From Labrys okinawensis (GTDB lineage Bacteria > Pseudomonadota > Alphaproteobacteria > Rhizobiales > Labraceae): DNA of 64,000 bases. Positions within the stretch are counted from its first letter, which is position 1; every line of letters begins with the position of its first letter. The translations under genes and the position numbers were made by a program. Shown in pieces: positions 17,495 through 29,784 of this stretch. Where the stretch lies: contig NZ_PUEJ01000002.1 of the NCBI RefSeq assembly GCF_002982075.1, forward strand, positions 186,001 to 250,000, read 5' to 3'. The notes under the pieces were generated by a model, which was not told where the DNA came from, did no database searches, and saw nothing but the letters and a program-made list of their open reading frames with translations.

Positions 17495-19027
17495 ATGCGC
17501 GCCGTCCTCGAACAATTGGAAAGCCGCCGCGAGGAGGCGAGGCTCGGCGGCGGCACCAGGCGTATCGAAGCCCAGCATGCCAAGGGCAAGCTGACGGCGC
17601 GCGAACGCCTGGAAGTGCTGCTCGACGAGGGCTCCTTCGAGGAGTTCGACATGTATGTCACCCATCGCGCCGTGGATTTCGGCATGGCGAACCAGAAGGT
17701 CGCCGGCGATGGCGTGGTCACCGGCTGGGGCACCATCAATGGCCGCCTCGTCTATGTGTTCAGCCAGGACTTCACCGTGCTCGGCGGCTCGCTGTCGGAG
17801 ACCCACGCCCAGAAGATCTGCAAGATCATGGATATGGCCTTGCGCAACGGCGCGCCGGTGATCGGCCTCAACGATTCCGGCGGTGCCCGCATCCAGGAAG
17901 GCGTCGCCTCGCTGGCCGGCTATGCCGACGTCTTCAAGCGCAATGTCGAGGCTTCGGGCGTGGTGCCGCAGATCTCGGTGATCATGGGGCCCTGTGCCGG
18001 CGGCGCGGTCTATTCGCCGGCGATGACTGACTTCATCTTCATGGTGCGCGACACCTCCTACATGTTCGTCACCGGGCCCGACGTGGTGAAGACGGTCACC
18101 AACGAGGTGGTCAGCGCCGAGGAACTCGGCGGCGCCCGCACCCACACCCAGAAATCCTCGGTGGCGGACGGCGCCTTCGACAATGATGTCGAGGCCCTGG
18201 AGGAGATCCGGCGCCTGTTCGATTTCCTGCCGCTCAACAATCACGACAAGCCGCCGGTGCGCCCTTTCCACGACGATCCGTCCCGGCTGGAGATGCGCCT
18301 GGATACGCTGGTGCCCGACAGCTCCACCAAGCCCTACGACATGAAGGAGCTGATCCTGGCCGTCGCCGACGAAGGCGATTTCTTCGAGGTCGGCGAGGCC
18401 TTCGCCCGCAACCTCGTCACTGGCTTCATCCGCATCGAGGGCCGCACCGTCGGCGTGGTCGCCAACCAGCCTCTGGTGCTGGCCGGCTGCCTCGACATCG
18501 ATTCCTCGCGCAAGGGCGCGCGCTTCGTGCGCTTCTGCGACGCCTTCTCGATCCCGATCCTGACTTTGGTCGACGTGCCCGGCTTCCTGCCGGGCACCGG
18601 CCAGGAATATGGCGGGGTGATCAAGCATGGCGCCAAGCTGCTCTTCGCCTATTCCCAGGCCACCGTGCCGATGGTGACGCTGATCACGCGCAAGGCCTAT
18701 GGCGGCGCCTATGACGTCATGGCTTCCAAGCATATCGGCGCCGACGTCAATTATGCCTGGCCGACGGCCGAGATCGCGGTGATGGGCGCCAAGGGCGCGG
18801 CCGAGATCCTGCACCGGGCCGAACTCGGCGATCCCGACAAGATCGCCGAGCGCACCCGGGACTACGAGGCCCGTTTCGCCAATCCCTTCATCGCGGCCGA
18901 GCGCGGCTTCATCGATGAGGTGATCATGCCGCACACCTCGCGCAAGCGTATCGCCCGGGCCTTCGCGGCGCTGCGCCGCAAGGCGGCCGAGACGCGCTGG
19001 CGCAAGCACGACACCATGCCGCTATGA
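17495..19027 (+). CDS. pccB: propionyl-CoA carboxylase beta subunit (carboxyltransferase)
   Basis: 510 residues, the usual PccB length. Carboxyltransferase crotonase-type folds with the two oxyanion signatures: [16 protein letters not shown] for the acyl-CoA half and [15 protein letters not shown] for the carboxybiotin half, plus [17 protein letters not shown]. With PccA it makes (S)-methylmalonyl-CoA from propionyl-CoA. ATG 17495 (MRAVLEQLE) is the family start; the open frame upstream translates the repeat at 17318-17411. Divergent regulator and downstream pccA and mutase define the propionate operon. Confidence 0.96.
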   Translation: MRAVLEQLESRREEARLGGGTRRIEAQHAKGKLTARERLEVLLDEGSFEEFDMYVTHRAVDFGMANQKVAGDGVVTGWGTINGRLVYVFSQDFTVLGGSLSETHAQKICKIMDMALRNGAPVIGLNDSGGARIQEGVASLAGYADVFKRNVEASGVVPQISVIMGPCAGGAVYSPAMTDFIFMVRDTSYMFVTGPDVVKTVTNEVVSAEELGGARTHTQKSSVADGAFDNDVEALEEIRRLFDFLPLNNHDKPPVRPFHDDPSRLEMRLDTLVPDSSTKPYDMKELILAVADEGDFFEVGEAFARNLVTGFIRIEGRTVGVVANQPLVLAGCLDIDSSRKGARFVRFCDAFSIPILTLVDVPGFLPGTGQEYGGVIKHGAKLLFAYSQATVPMVTLITRKAYGGAYDVMASKHIGADVNYAWPTAEIAVMGAKGAAEILHRAELGDPDKIAERTRDYEARFANPFIAAERGFIDEVIMPHTSRKRIARAFAALRRKAAETRWRKHDTMPL

Positions 19028-19073
19028 GGGTGGGATGAGGGTGATGGTGAGAACGACAAGGACGTATCGCTTT

Positions 19074-19217
19074 ACCCTCCCCTCGATGGGGAGGGTCGGC
19101 CTGAAAGGCCGGGGTGGGGTGGGATGCACCCGTGGCGATGATGAATGTCATACGCTTCTGCGAGCGGGTCACCCCACCCCGACGCTTCGCGTCGACCCTC
19201 CCCATCGAGGGGAGCGT
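19074..19217. repeat. intergenic inverted repeat, type D, between pccB and pccA
   Basis: Arms CCCTCCCCTCGATGGGGAGG and its complement at the two ends, with inner GGCCTGAAAGGCC and a GACGCTTCGCGTC hairpin. Same family at 21284-21410. It fills almost all of the pccB-pccA gap. Confidence 0.85.
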
Positions 19218-19252
19218 AAGGAACCGTGCTACGCAAACCCTGATTGGCGCCC

Positions 19253-21274
<2,022 letters not shown>

Positions 21275-21283
21275 GAGAACAAT

Positions 21284-21410
21284 TCACCCTCCCCTGAAGG
21301 GGGAGGGTCGGACGAAGTCCGGGGTGGGGTGAAAAAACACAACGGTGGAGGAAATCACCCCACCCCGACGCTCCGCGTCGACCCTCCCCCTCCAGGGGAG
21401 GGTGAGCAAT
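21284..21410. repeat. intergenic inverted repeat, type D, between pccA and mutase
   Basis: Arms CACCCTCCCCTGAAGGGGGA and the complementary CCCTCCAGGGGAGGGTG at the far end, with inner hairpin GACGCTCCGCGTC. Second copy of the element at 19074-19217. Confidence 0.85.
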
Positions 21411-21430
21411 TACCGAGTATGAGGCAAATG

Positions 21431-23608
21431 ATGTCAGACCCAGCGATGTCGAAATCCTCCACATCCCAAGCCACCGCACTCGAAGACTGGCGCAGGCTCG
21501 CGAAAAAGGAGGTCAAGGCCGATCCCGACAGCCTGACCTGGCAGACCCCGGAGGGCATCGCGGTCAAGCCGCTCTATACGCAGGCCGACCTCGCCGGCAT
21601 CGCCCATCTCGGTTCCCTGCCGGGCCAGCAGCCTTTTCTGCGCGGGCCGCGCGCCACCATGTATGCCGGCCGGCCCTGGACCATCCGCCAATATGCCGGC
21701 TTCTCCACCGCCGAAGCCTCGAACGCCTTCTACCGCAAGGCGCTGGCGGCCGGGCAGAAAGGCCTTTCCGTCGCCTTCGACCTCGCCACCCATCGCGGCT
21801 ATGATTCCGATCATCCCCGCGTGGAAGGCGATGTCGGCAAGGCAGGCGTCGCCATCGACAGCGTCGAGGACATGAAGATCCTGTTCGACGCCATCCCGCT
21901 CGAGGAGATGTCGGTCTCCATGACCATGAACGGGGCGGTGCTGCCGGTGCTGGCCTTCTTCATCGTGGCGGGCGAGGAACAGGGTGTATCGCACGCGAAA
22001 CTATCGGGCACGATCCAGAATGACATTCTCAAGGAATTCATCACCCGCAACACCTATATCTACCCGCCGCAAGCCTCGATGCGTGTCGTCGCCGACATCA
22101 TTGCCTACACCGCCCGGGAGATGCCGCGCTTCAACTCGATCTCGATCTCCGGCTACCACATGCAGGAAGCGGGGGCGACTTTGGTGCAGGAGCTCGCCTT
22201 CACCCTGGCCGACGGCCGCGACTATGTGCGGGCGGCGCTGGCCAAGGGGCTCGACGTCGACGCCTTCGCCGGCCGGCTCTCCTTCTTCTTCGCCATCGGC
22301 ATGAATTTCTTCATGGAGGTGGCCAAGCTGCGCGCGGCCCGCCTCCTGTGGTCGCGCATCATGACCGAGTTCGGGCCGAAGGACCCGCAATCGCTGATGC
22401 TGCGCACGCATTGCCAGACCTCGGGCGTGTCGCTGGCCGAGCGCGACCCCTACAACAACATCGTGCGCACCGCCTATGAAGCGATGGCGGCGGCGCTCGG
22501 CGGCACACAGTCGCTGCACACCAATTCCTTCGACGAGGCCATCGCGCTGCCAACGGAATTCTCGGCCCGCATCGCCCGAAACACCCAGCTGATCCTGCAG
22601 CACGAGACCGGCGTGACCAAGGTTGTGGATCCCCTGGCCGGCTCCTATTACGTCGAAAGCCTCACCCATGACCTCGCCAGCCAGGCCTGGACGCTGATCG
22701 AGGAGGTCGAGGCGATGGGCGGCATGACGGCGGCGGTGGCGGCCGGCCTGCCCAAACGCCTGATCGAGGAGGCCGCGACCAGGCGGCAGGCGGCCATCGA
22801 CCGCGGCGACGAGGTGGTGGTGGGCGTCAACCGCTACCAGCTCGAAGACGAGCCTGCGATCGACAGCCTCGACATCGACAATCACGCCGTACGGGCCGCG
22901 CAGATCCGGCGATTGGAGGATATCAGGCGCCGGCGCGACCCGCAGGCGGTCGCCAAGGCCCTCGCCGCCCTCGCCGAGGTGGCACGCACGGGCACCGGCA
23001 ATCTCCTGGAGGCGGCCGTCGAAGCCGCCCGCCACCGCGCGACCGTGGGCGAGATCTCCGACGCGCTCAGGGCTGTGTTCGGGGACCACAGCGCCCGCCC
23101 CGAGGTGGTGACGGATATTTATCGCACCGCTTTCGGCGAGGGACCGGAAGTGGCTGTCCTCGCCGACCGCATCGCCGGTTTCACGGCGCGACGCGGCGCC
23201 AAGCCCCGCATCCTGGTGGCCAAGCTCGGCCAGGACGGCCATGACCGCGGCGCCCGTGTGGTGGCATCGGCCTTCACCGACATGGGTTTCGAGGTGGTTT
23301 CCGGCCCGCTGTTCCAGACGCCGGACGAGGCTGTCGACCTTGCTTTGGCCGAGAAGGTCGACGTCGTCGGCATCTCCTCGCTCGCGGCAGGTCACAAGAC
23401 GCTGCTGCCCCAGCTGATCGAAAGGCTGAAGGCGCGCGGCCGCGCCGATATCGCCGTGGTCTGCGGCGGCGTCATTCCGCGCCAGGACTATGATTTCCTG
23501 CACGAGGCCGGCGTTGCGGCCGTGTTCGGCCCGGGCACGCCGGTGCTCGATGCGGCCCGCACCGTGCTCGATCTGCTGGAGGGCCGGCTGAGCAACGAGC
23601 GGCGCTAG
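21431..23608 (+). CDS. scpA: methylmalonyl-CoA mutase (large, homodimeric type)
   Basis: 725 residues. N-terminal TIM-barrel with the RQYAGF-type substrate segment and a C-terminal cobalamin domain with DGHDRGA; His604 is the lower axial ligand. It interconverts methylmalonyl-CoA and succinyl-CoA, completing the route started by PccAB. GAGG six bases upstream favours ATG 21431 over the nearby 21419 and 21428. No small mutase subunit, epimerase or MeaB chaperone lies in this window. Confidence 0.95.
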   Translation: MSDPAMSKSSTSQATALEDWRRLAKKEVKADPDSLTWQTPEGIAVKPLYTQADLAGIAHLGSLPGQQPFLRGPRATMYAGRPWTIRQYAGFSTAEASNAFYRKALAAGQKGLSVAFDLATHRGYDSDHPRVEGDVGKAGVAIDSVEDMKILFDAIPLEEMSVSMTMNGAVLPVLAFFIVAGEEQGVSHAKLSGTIQNDILKEFITRNTYIYPPQASMRVVADIIAYTAREMPRFNSISISGYHMQEAGATLVQELAFTLADGRDYVRAALAKGLDVDAFAGRLSFFFAIGMNFFMEVAKLRAARLLWSRIMTEFGPKDPQSLMLRTHCQTSGVSLAERDPYNNIVRTAYEAMAAALGGTQSLHTNSFDEAIALPTEFSARIARNTQLILQHETGVTKVVDPLAGSYYVESLTHDLASQAWTLIEEVEAMGGMTAAVAAGLPKRLIEEAATRRQAAIDRGDEVVVGVNRYQLEDEPAIDSLDIDNHAVRAAQIRRLEDIRRRRDPQAVAKALAALAEVARTGTGNLLEAAVEAARHRATVGEISDALRAVFGDHSARPEVVTDIYRTAFGEGPEVAVLADRIAGFTARRGAKPRILVAKLGQDGHDRGARVVASAFTDMGFEVVSGPLFQTPDEAVDLALAEKVDVVGISSLAAGHKTLLPQLIERLKARGRADIAVVCGGVIPRQDYDFLHEAGVAAVFGPGTPVLDAARTVLDLLEGRLSNERR

Positions 23609-23609
23609 A

Positions 23610-23768
23610 AACCTTCTCCCCTTGCGGGAGAAGGTGGCATTGCGAAGCAATGACGGATGAGGGGTGTTGGCGCCCCCCATCCATGTCGAGTTTCACCCCT
23701 CATCCGCCCCTTCGGGGCACCCAGTCCACTCCAAGTGGAGTGGACGATACCCGCAAGGGGGGAAGGCT
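23610..23768. repeat. intergenic inverted repeat, type C, carrying a small hairpin insert
   Basis: Arms CCTTCTCCCCTTGCGGGAG and CCCGCAAGGGGGGAAGG flank CATTGCGAAGCAATG and CCCCTTCGGGG hairpins, as in the element at 30577-30735. Unlike that copy, the right arm has TTCT replaced by an insert at about 23722-23749 whose stem is GTCCACTCC/GGAGTGGAC (23724-23732, 23737-23745) with loop AAGT, followed by GATA. It lies between the convergent mutase and folD genes. Confidence 0.85.
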
Positions 23769-23778
23769 GGTTGCGCTT

Positions 23779-24666
23779 TTACCCCTTCACCCTGGCTTCC
23801 GCAGCCACGATGGTGTTGTGCAGCAGGCAGGCCACGGTCATCTTGCCGACACCGCCGGGAACCGGGGTGATGTAGGAGGCCTTGCCCATGGCTTCGTTCG
23901 TGGCGACGTCGCCGACGATGCGGCCCTTGCCGTCCTCGGTGGGCACGCGGTTGATGCCGACATCGATGACCACGGCACCGTCCTTGATCCAGTCGCCCTT
24001 GACCATTTCGGGCCTGCCGACGGCGGCCACCAGGATATCGGCCTCGCGGCAGACGGCTGGCAGATCCTTGGTGCGCGAATGGGCGATGGTCACCGTGCAG
24101 TCATAGGCGAGCAACAACTGCGCCATCGGCTTGCCGACGATGTTGGAACGGCCGACGACCACCGCCTTCTTGCCGGAAAGCCCTTCCTTGCCAACGGTGT
24201 CGAGCAGCATCAGGAGCGAGCCGAGCGGGGTGCAGGGGATCAGCATCGCTTCCGGATCGATCCTGGACGCGGTGAAGAGCTTGCCGACATTCATCGGATG
24301 GAAGCCGTCGACATCCTTGGCCGGATGGATGGCGTCGATCATCATCTGGCCGTCGAGATGGTCGGGCAGCGGCAGCTGCACCAGGATGCCGTCAACGCCC
24401 GCATCGGCATTGAGGCCGGCGATCACACCGAGCAGTTCTTCCTTGGAAACCGTCTCCGGCAGTTCGATCAGACGGCCGTCGATCGCCGTCTCATGCGCCA
24501 TCTTGGCCTTGGTGTTCACATAGGCCCGGCTCGCCGGGTTGTTGCCGACGATCACCACGTCGAGGCGCGGCTTGCGGCCATGGGCGGCGGCGAAGGCCTC
24601 GGCGCGAACCTTGGTGCGGGCGCGGACATTGGCCGCATGGACGTTGCCGTCGATCAAGTCGGTCAT
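23779..24666 (-). CDS. folD: bifunctional methylenetetrahydrofolate dehydrogenase/cyclohydrolase
   Basis: 295 residues, typical FolD length. Substrate-site Tyr49/Lys53 ([14 protein letters not shown]), [23 protein letters not shown] and the NADP-binding [18 protein letters not shown] are all intact. Interconverts 5,10-methylene- and 10-formyl-tetrahydrofolate in the cytosol. Monocistronic by position, flanked by repeats on both sides. Confidence 0.96.
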   Translation of the reverse strand: MTDLIDGNVHAANVRARTKVRAEAFAAAHGRKPRLDVVIVGNNPASRAYVNTKAKMAHETAIDGRLIELPETVSKEELLGVIAGLNADAGVDGILVQLPLPDHLDGQMMIDAIHPAKDVDGFHPMNVGKLFTASRIDPEAMLIPCTPLGSLLMLLDTVGKEGLSGKKAVVVGRSNIVGKPMAQLLLAYDCTVTIAHSRTKDLPAVCREADILVAAVGRPEMVKGDWIKDGAVVIDVGINRVPTEDGKGRIVGDVATNEAMGKASYITPVPGGVGKMTVACLLHNTIVAAEARVKG

Positions 24667-24807
24667 GGCAAGCTTTCGATTTGTTTACGGGTAGTGGAAT
24701 TTTTTTCTTGAGAATAAATTATAGCGCAGACATGTCTCGCGCAACAAGCCTATCTCGCCCTGTTCTGTCTTGTTTTTCCCTCAGATGCGCGGCCAGCTCG
24801 GGGGCAT

Positions 24808-25047
24808 GATGCGGACGAGACGTCCAGGCGGTAGGATAGGGTTGGGCGAGATGACCGGACGCCGAAAAGACTCAACACTTGCGCCCCCTCGCCCCGTTTA
24901 CGGGGAGAGGATAGAGGTGAGGGGCTACGCAATGCCTTCAATTTAAGAGGTCGAGCTGCCCCTCATCCTTACCTCTAGTCAACTCAAGAGAGTTGACGAT
25001 ACCCCGTAAGAACGGGGCGAAGGGATGACCGGCGCCGCGTTCCTGGC
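24808..25047. repeat. composite intergenic repeat, left of the GH94 gene
   Basis: Begins GATGCGGACGAGACGTCC, continues with GGGTTGGGCGAGATGA, then type B arms CCCCCTCGCCCCGTTTACGG and CCCCTCATCCTTACC. The same order recurs in the same orientation at 28568-28788. The right arm is interrupted at about 24974-25001 by an insert with stem GTCAACTC/GAGTTGAC (24978-24985, 24990-24997), loop AAGA and trailing GATA. With the flanking bases this accounts for most of the 535-base gap between folD and the GH94 gene. Confidence 0.8.
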
Positions 25048-25201
25048 CCCGAGCGTGCACTCTGCGTAGTTGGAATGTGTCATTCCGGAACCGTTGACAG
25101 GACCCGCTTTTGCCTCCGGAGTAGCGTCCTGACAAGGTCGACCGATGGCCCTGCGATTCGCGGGTATCGCCTATCGGCCGGCCAGCTTGAGGAGACAGGC
25201 C

Positions 25202-28200
25202 ATGGCCGATGGCAGCACGCGCCAATTTTCGATCCCGCGCGAAAAGGATCTCCAGCTCAGGACCATCCGCAACACCGGCGGCCTCAGCGTCTCCTTCCTG
25301 GAGAACGGCACCGTCTTTTCAATCGACCATGACGACGGCAAGGACCGCATCACCCTCAACCAGGTGCTGGGATCGCCGGTCCATGGCGGCATCGGCCGGC
25401 TCTATCTGCGCGCCGGCGGCGCGAATCCCTTCGTGCAGGAACTGGTCGGCCCCGGCGCCAAGGGCCTTTTTGCGGCCGGTGGCTCCAGCGCGGTCTGGCA
25501 GGGCGAGGCCGGCGGCATCGCCTATCGGGTAAGGCTGGCGCTCCATCCCAGCGAGGCACTGTGGTTCTGGCAGGCCGAGCTGTCAGGCTCGGGGCCGGCC
25601 CGCTCCTGCGACCTCGTCCTCATCCAGGATGTCGGCCTGGGCAGCCGCGGCTTCCTGATGAACAGCGAAGCCTATGTCTCGCAATATCTCGACCATCATG
25701 TCGAGACGCACGAAACCCTCGGCCCGGTGCTGATGAGCCGGCAGAACCTGTCGCAGGGCGGCAAGTTCCCCTGGCTGGCGCAGGGCTGCGCCAGCGGCGC
25801 GAAAGGCTTCGCCACCGACGCGATCCAGGTCCTCGGCCCGGATTACCGCATGACCGGCGTGTTCGCCGTCCCCTTCGGCACCGATCTGCCCTCGCAGCGC
25901 CGCCAGCACGAGGTCGGCTGCATCGCCCTGCAGTCCAATGCCGCCACTGTCGGGCAGGACGCGAGGGCCGAGATCACCTTCTTCGGCCTGCTGTCGCGGG
26001 ATCATCCGGCCGCTTCCGGCCCTGCCGACCTGCCCGTGGCCGCCGCCGCAGCCGTCCGTGCGGGTGAAGCCGGCACGGATATGCCCTCGCCCGCCGGGAC
26101 GGCGCGCAGCCTGGTGCAGGATGCCGCTCCCCTGGCGGCCCTGCCGCTCGAGGCGGGCGAGATCGCCGCGCTCTATCCCGAACGCCGGGCGGAAGAGACC
26201 CGGAACGGCACCTTGCTCTCCTTCTTCGTGCCGGAGGGCGAGCAGAACCGGCATGTCGTGCTCGCCGCCAAGGAAGCCCAGGTGCCGCGCCGCCACGGCG
26301 CCCTCTTGCGCAGTGGCGCCAGCATGCGGCTCGACGACGCAACCCTGTGCTCCACCGCCTGGATGCATGGCGTGTTCGGAGCGCAGCTCACCATCGGCAA
26401 CACCTCCTTCCACAAGCTGTTCTCGGTCTCGCGCGACCCCTACAACATCACGCGCGGCAGCGGCCTGCGCATCCTCGTCGACCTGGGTGGCGGCTGGGAG
26501 CTGCTGGCCGTGCCGAGCGCCTTCGACATCGGGTTGAGCGATGCCCGGTGGATCTATCGCCTGCCCGAACGCACGATCACCGTGCGCGCAGTGGCCGCCG
26601 GCGACGCGCCGGCCATGCAGTGGCGCGTCACCGTCGACGGGGCTCCCTGCCGCTTCCTGGTGTTCGGCCATGTGGTGATGGGCGAGCGCGACTATGAGCA
26701 GACCGGCACCGTCACCATCGATGTTTCAGCCAAGCGCATCAGCCTCACCCCCGGCTCGGATTGGCTGTGGGGCCAGACCTACAAGGAGGCGGCCTATCAC
26801 CTCGTCACCTCCACGCCGGCTGCCGTCGAAGCCATGGGCGGCGACGAGCTCATCTACCAGGACGGCCGCCCCCGCGGCGGCGCCTATGTCGCCCTGCGCT
26901 CCCATGCCACCAATGAACTCGTCTTCGCGGTCACCGGCTCGATGACGTCGGCCGCCGAGGGCGAACGACTGGCCGCGCGTTTTGCCGCCGGCCCGGATGC
27001 CGAGAGCCTGCTTGCCCCGGCGCGCCGGTTTTGGAGCCTTCTCACCCGCGACCTCAGCCTGAAGGGCAGCGGCCCTGATGTCGAGGCCCAGAATCTCTTC
27101 CTGCCCTGGCTCGCCCACGACGCCATGATGCATCTCACCGTGCCGCACGGGCTGGAGCAATATACCGGCGCCGCCTGGGGCACCCGCGACGTCTGCCAGG
27201 GCCCGGTCGAGCTGATGCTGGCTCTCGAACATGACGCCGAGGTGCGCCACATTCTCCTCACTCTCTTCGGCGAGCAGTCGCAGAATCGGGGCGACTGGCC
27301 GCAATGGTTCATGCTCGATCCCTATCCCTATATCCGGGCGGGCGACAGCCATGGCGACGTCATCGTCTGGCCGCTGAAGGCGCTGTGCGACTATGTCGAG
27401 GCCACCGGCGACCTCACCGTGCTCGAGGCGCAGGCGCCGTGGCGCGACGACAAGAATGCGGCGACTGCGGCGCGGTCGACGCTCGCCGCCCATGTCGACA
27501 AGCTCCTCGCCACGGTTTCGGCCAGCTTCATCCCCGGCACCCATCTGGTGCGCTATGGCGAGGGCGACTGGAACGATTCGCTCCAGCCCGCCGATCCGCA
27601 CTTGCGCGACTGGATGGTGTCCAGCTGGACCGTGGCGCTGCTCTATGAACAGATCGTGCGCTATTCTTCCATCCTCAAGCGCCGGGGCGAGACAGCCCGC
27701 AGCGTCGAATTGTCCGATCTCGCGGCCCGCATGCGCGGCGATTTCAACCAGCATCTCGTCCGCGACGGCGTGGTGGCCGGCTACGGCCTGTTCGATCCCG
27801 AGATCTTCGGCGCAGCGGAGGCGGCTCCCACCGGGACCGACATCGCCCCGGTCGATGCGAAGCAGGGCGGCGTCGAACTGCTGCTGCATCCCAGCGACAC
27901 CAGGACGGGCCTGTCCTATTCGCTGATCTCGATGACGCAGCCGATCATCGGCGGCCTGTTCACGCATGATCAGGCACGCCGCCACCTCAAGCTGATCGAG
28001 GAGCATCTGCTGCTGCCCGACGGCGCCCATCTGATGAACCGTCCCGTCGTCTACAATGGCGGCCCGGAAAAACTGTTCCGCCGCGCCGAATCCTCGTCCT
28101 TCTTCGGGCGCGAAATCGGCCTGATGTATGTGCACGCCCATCTGCGTTATTGCGAGGCCCTGGCCAAGCATGGCGAGGCCCAGAAGGTCTGGGACGGCCT

Positions 28201-28507
28201 TGCCCTGATCAACCCGATCGCGGTGACGCAGCGCCTTCCCAACGCATCGCTGCGCCAGCGCAACACCTATTTCTCCTCCTCCGACGCCGCCTTCCCCGAC
28301 CGCTATGTCGCCAGTGCAGAATGGGGCCGGGTCAGGGCGGGGACGGTCGATGTCGACGGTGGCTGGCGCATCTATTCGAGCGGCCCGGGGCTCTATACCC
28401 GCGCCATCGTCGAGCAGGTGCTGGGTAAGCGCCGGCATTTCGGTGTGAGGGAAGAGAACCCGCTGGCGGTGGCGGCGCTGGAGGGCAGCCGGTCGAATCT
28501 GGCGTAA
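25202..28507 (+). CDS. GH94-type glycoside phosphorylase, probable 1,2-beta-oligoglucan phosphorylase
   Basis: 1101 residues. N-terminal beta-sandwich regions carry alternating strands; the C-terminal (alpha/alpha)6 barrel has GAAWGTRDVCQGPVELML and the GH94 motif GEGDWND (Asp789/Asp792) expected to supply the general acid. Length and these segments match the long oligoglucan phosphorylases, related to the phosphorylase part of cyclic beta-1,2-glucan synthase. It would phosphorolyse beta-1,2-glucooligosaccharides to glucose 1-phosphate in the cytosol; no signal peptide is seen. GAGGAG nine bases before ATG 25202 decides the start. It is flanked by two copies of one composite repeat. Confidence 0.8.
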   Translation: MADGSTRQFSIPREKDLQLRTIRNTGGLSVSFLENGTVFSIDHDDGKDRITLNQVLGSPVHGGIGRLYLRAGGANPFVQELVGPGAKGLFAAGGSSAVWQGEAGGIAYRVRLALHPSEALWFWQAELSGSGPARSCDLVLIQDVGLGSRGFLMNSEAYVSQYLDHHVETHETLGPVLMSRQNLSQGGKFPWLAQGCASGAKGFATDAIQVLGPDYRMTGVFAVPFGTDLPSQRRQHEVGCIALQSNAATVGQDARAEITFFGLLSRDHPAASGPADLPVAAAAAVRAGEAGTDMPSPAGTARSLVQDAAPLAALPLEAGEIAALYPERRAEETRNGTLLSFFVPEGEQNRHVVLAAKEAQVPRRHGALLRSGASMRLDDATLCSTAWMHGVFGAQLTIGNTSFHKLFSVSRDPYNITRGSGLRILVDLGGGWELLAVPSAFDIGLSDARWIYRLPERTITVRAVAAGDAPAMQWRVTVDGAPCRFLVFGHVVMGERDYEQTGTVTIDVSAKRISLTPGSDWLWGQTYKEAAYHLVTSTPAAVEAMGGDELIYQDGRPRGGAYVALRSHATNELVFAVTGSMTSAAEGERLAARFAAGPDAESLLAPARRFWSLLTRDLSLKGSGPDVEAQNLFLPWLAHDAMMHLTVPHGLEQYTGAAWGTRDVCQGPVELMLALEHDAEVRHILLTLFGEQSQNRGDWPQWFMLDPYPYIRAGDSHGDVIVWPLKALCDYVEATGDLTVLEAQAPWRDDKNAATAARSTLAAHVDKLLATVSASFIPGTHLVRYGEGDWNDSLQPADPHLRDWMVSSWTVALLYEQIVRYSSILKRRGETARSVELSDLAARMRGDFNQHLVRDGVVAGYGLFDPEIFGAAEAAPTGTDIAPVDAKQGGVELLLHPSDTRTGLSYSLISMTQPIIGGLFTHDQARRHLKLIEEHLLLPDGAHLMNRPVVYNGGPEKLFRRAESSSFFGREIGLMYVHAHLRYCEALAKHGEAQKVWDGLALINPIAVTQRLPNASLRQRNTYFSSSDAAFPDRYVASAEWGRVRAGTVDVDGGWRIYSSGPGLYTRAIVEQVLGKRRHFGVREENPLAVAALEGSRSNLA

Positions 28508-28512
28508 ATCTC

Positions 28513-28827
28513 TCCGGGTGCGGGACGTCTCGTCCGCTCTTGGAAACGCAGCGCCTGCGGCAAGGAAGATGCGGACGAGACGTCCATAGGCGCTAAGATA
28601 AGGGGTTGGGCGAGATGAGGCGGTTGGAGATGAAGCTCGACATATGAGCCCCCTCGCCCCGTTTACGGGGAGAGGATGGAGGTGAGGGGCTACGCAAGGC
28701 GTCAGTTTGTGAGGTCGCGCCGCCCCTCATCCTTACCTTCTCCCCGTAAGAACGGGGCGAAGGGGTGGCCGGCGTCGCGTCTCTGGCCTTATCTTAGCGC
28801 CTATGGACGAGACGTCCCGCACCCGGA
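28513..28827. repeat. composite intergenic repeat, right of the GH94 gene
   Basis: A perfect 23-base inverted repeat at 28513-28535 and 28805-28827 (outer part TCCGGGTGCGGGACG) frames the whole convergent gap. Inside, 28568-28788 repeats the left element (24808-25047) in the same orientation, including both type B arms, here without the small hairpin insert. Confidence 0.85.
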
Positions 28828-28830
28828 ACT

Positions 28831-29157
28831 CTACTCTTCCTTCTTGGCCTGACGCTTCTTGGTGCGGCGACGCAGCTTGCGCAGCTCCGTGCTCTCATGC
28901 ACGCCGAAGGTGGAGACGGGCTTCCTCTTGCGCGAAGCCGCCCTCTTCTCGGCTCGCGCCTTGTCCGCCAGCAGCGCCTTCACCTGCTTGAGCTGCTCCT
29001 GCGTGAAGAAGACGTCCCGGCCCATGGCCGTGAAGAAGCCGTGCTGGCGCGCGACATTGGCAAGAGGCTTGGTCTCCATCCCGAGAAGCCGGGCCGCCTG
29101 GGCAAGCGATATCGGGGAGGAGGATTGCGGATCTTCGGTCACGGTCGGTTCCGGCAT
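28831..29157 (-). CDS. small HTH-like basic protein, 108 aa
   Basis: No family recognised with confidence. The N-terminal half (SLAQAARLLGMETKPLANVA) reads like a short MerR/excisionase-type winged helix, and FTQEQLKQVKALLADKARA is a helix. The C-terminus is very basic (RKLRRRTKKRQAKKEE), consistent with nucleic-acid binding. The slyX gene lies 14 bases upstream on the same strand, so they are probably one transcript with the secreted protein gene at 29400-29750. Confidence 0.75.
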   Translation of the reverse strand: MPEPTVTEDPQSSSPISLAQAARLLGMETKPLANVARQHGFFTAMGRDVFFTQEQLKQVKALLADKARAEKRAASRKRKPVSTFGVHESTELRKLRRRTKKRQAKKEE

Positions 29158-29171
29158 GATTGTCTCGATCC

Positions 29172-29393
29172 TCAATAATGCGGCGGCGGTGGTTCGGGCA
29201 AACCGGCGAGATCGGCGCGCTGCTCGCCGATCTCGACGCGATCCTGCAGCTGGGCGAGCAACCGGTTCAGCGCCTCGATCTGCTTCCATTGCGCGATGAT
29301 GGCCTGGTTGAGATCCTCGATGGTCTCGTCCTGGAAGGCCACGCGCGTCTCCAGAGCGTCGATGCGAGAATTGAGCGTCTCGATCTCGGTCAT
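29172..29393 (-). CDS. slyX: SlyX family protein
   Basis: 73-residue coiled coil: heptad pattern ALETRVAFQDETIEDLNQAI, followed by the conserved Pro-rich tail PEPPPPHY. This is the standard SlyX layout; function is not established in any organism. Six bases separate it from the upstream secreted-protein gene. Confidence 0.93.
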   Translation of the reverse strand: MTEIETLNSRIDALETRVAFQDETIEDLNQAIIAQWKQIEALNRLLAQLQDRVEIGEQRADLAGLPEPPPPHY

Positions 29394-29399
29394 GGCCCC

Positions 29400-29750
29400 T
29401 CACATCTTGCCGAAGAAATCACTGATATCGAAGCAGATCGCCTGCTTCGCGCTGCCCTTGGAAATATCCAGCACGTCGTAAAGGCGCCCGTTCCCGTTCA
29501 ACAGGACCTGCCGGTCGCGCCGCCAGCCGGGCCTGTTCTTGCGCAACCAGGCATATTCGGAGGCAACGCCGTCGAGCTCGCCCCTGGCGCCCAGGACCTT
29601 GAACGCCGCATCGGCGGGGACCGGGCAGGTCGCCGGGCCGAACCGGATGCCCGCCTGCGCAACGGCAGGCAGGCTGCACAACAATGCCACCGCGATGATA
29701 ACACGAATGATGCCGCCCACGCTTCGCCCCTTTTCGGCTTTCTCATCCAA
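29400..29750 (-). CDS. hypothetical secreted protein, 116 aa
   Basis: Cationic start, hydrophobic core at about 14-30 and a signal-peptidase site after AQA (mature from GIRFG). The mature part of about 83 residues has two cysteines (ATCPVP and QAICFD) that could pair, and the segment RRDRQVLLNGNGRLYDVLDI. No known family. First gene of the slyX-containing minus-strand trio; divergent from the Mrr-like gene 34 bases away. Confidence 0.8.
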   Translation of the reverse strand: MDEKAEKGRSVGGIIRVIIAVALLCSLPAVAQAGIRFGPATCPVPADAAFKVLGARGELDGVASEYAWLRKNRPGWRRDRQVLLNGNGRLYDVLDISKGSAKQAICFDISDFFGKM

Positions 29751-29784
29751 CTTCTTGGCAAGATATTTGCGCTAGAACCAGCCC

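Noticed and set aside
16961..19009. 682-residue minus-strand open frame across pccB
   Set aside because: Antisense to pccB, whose identity is certain; composition is that of a codon-position shadow.
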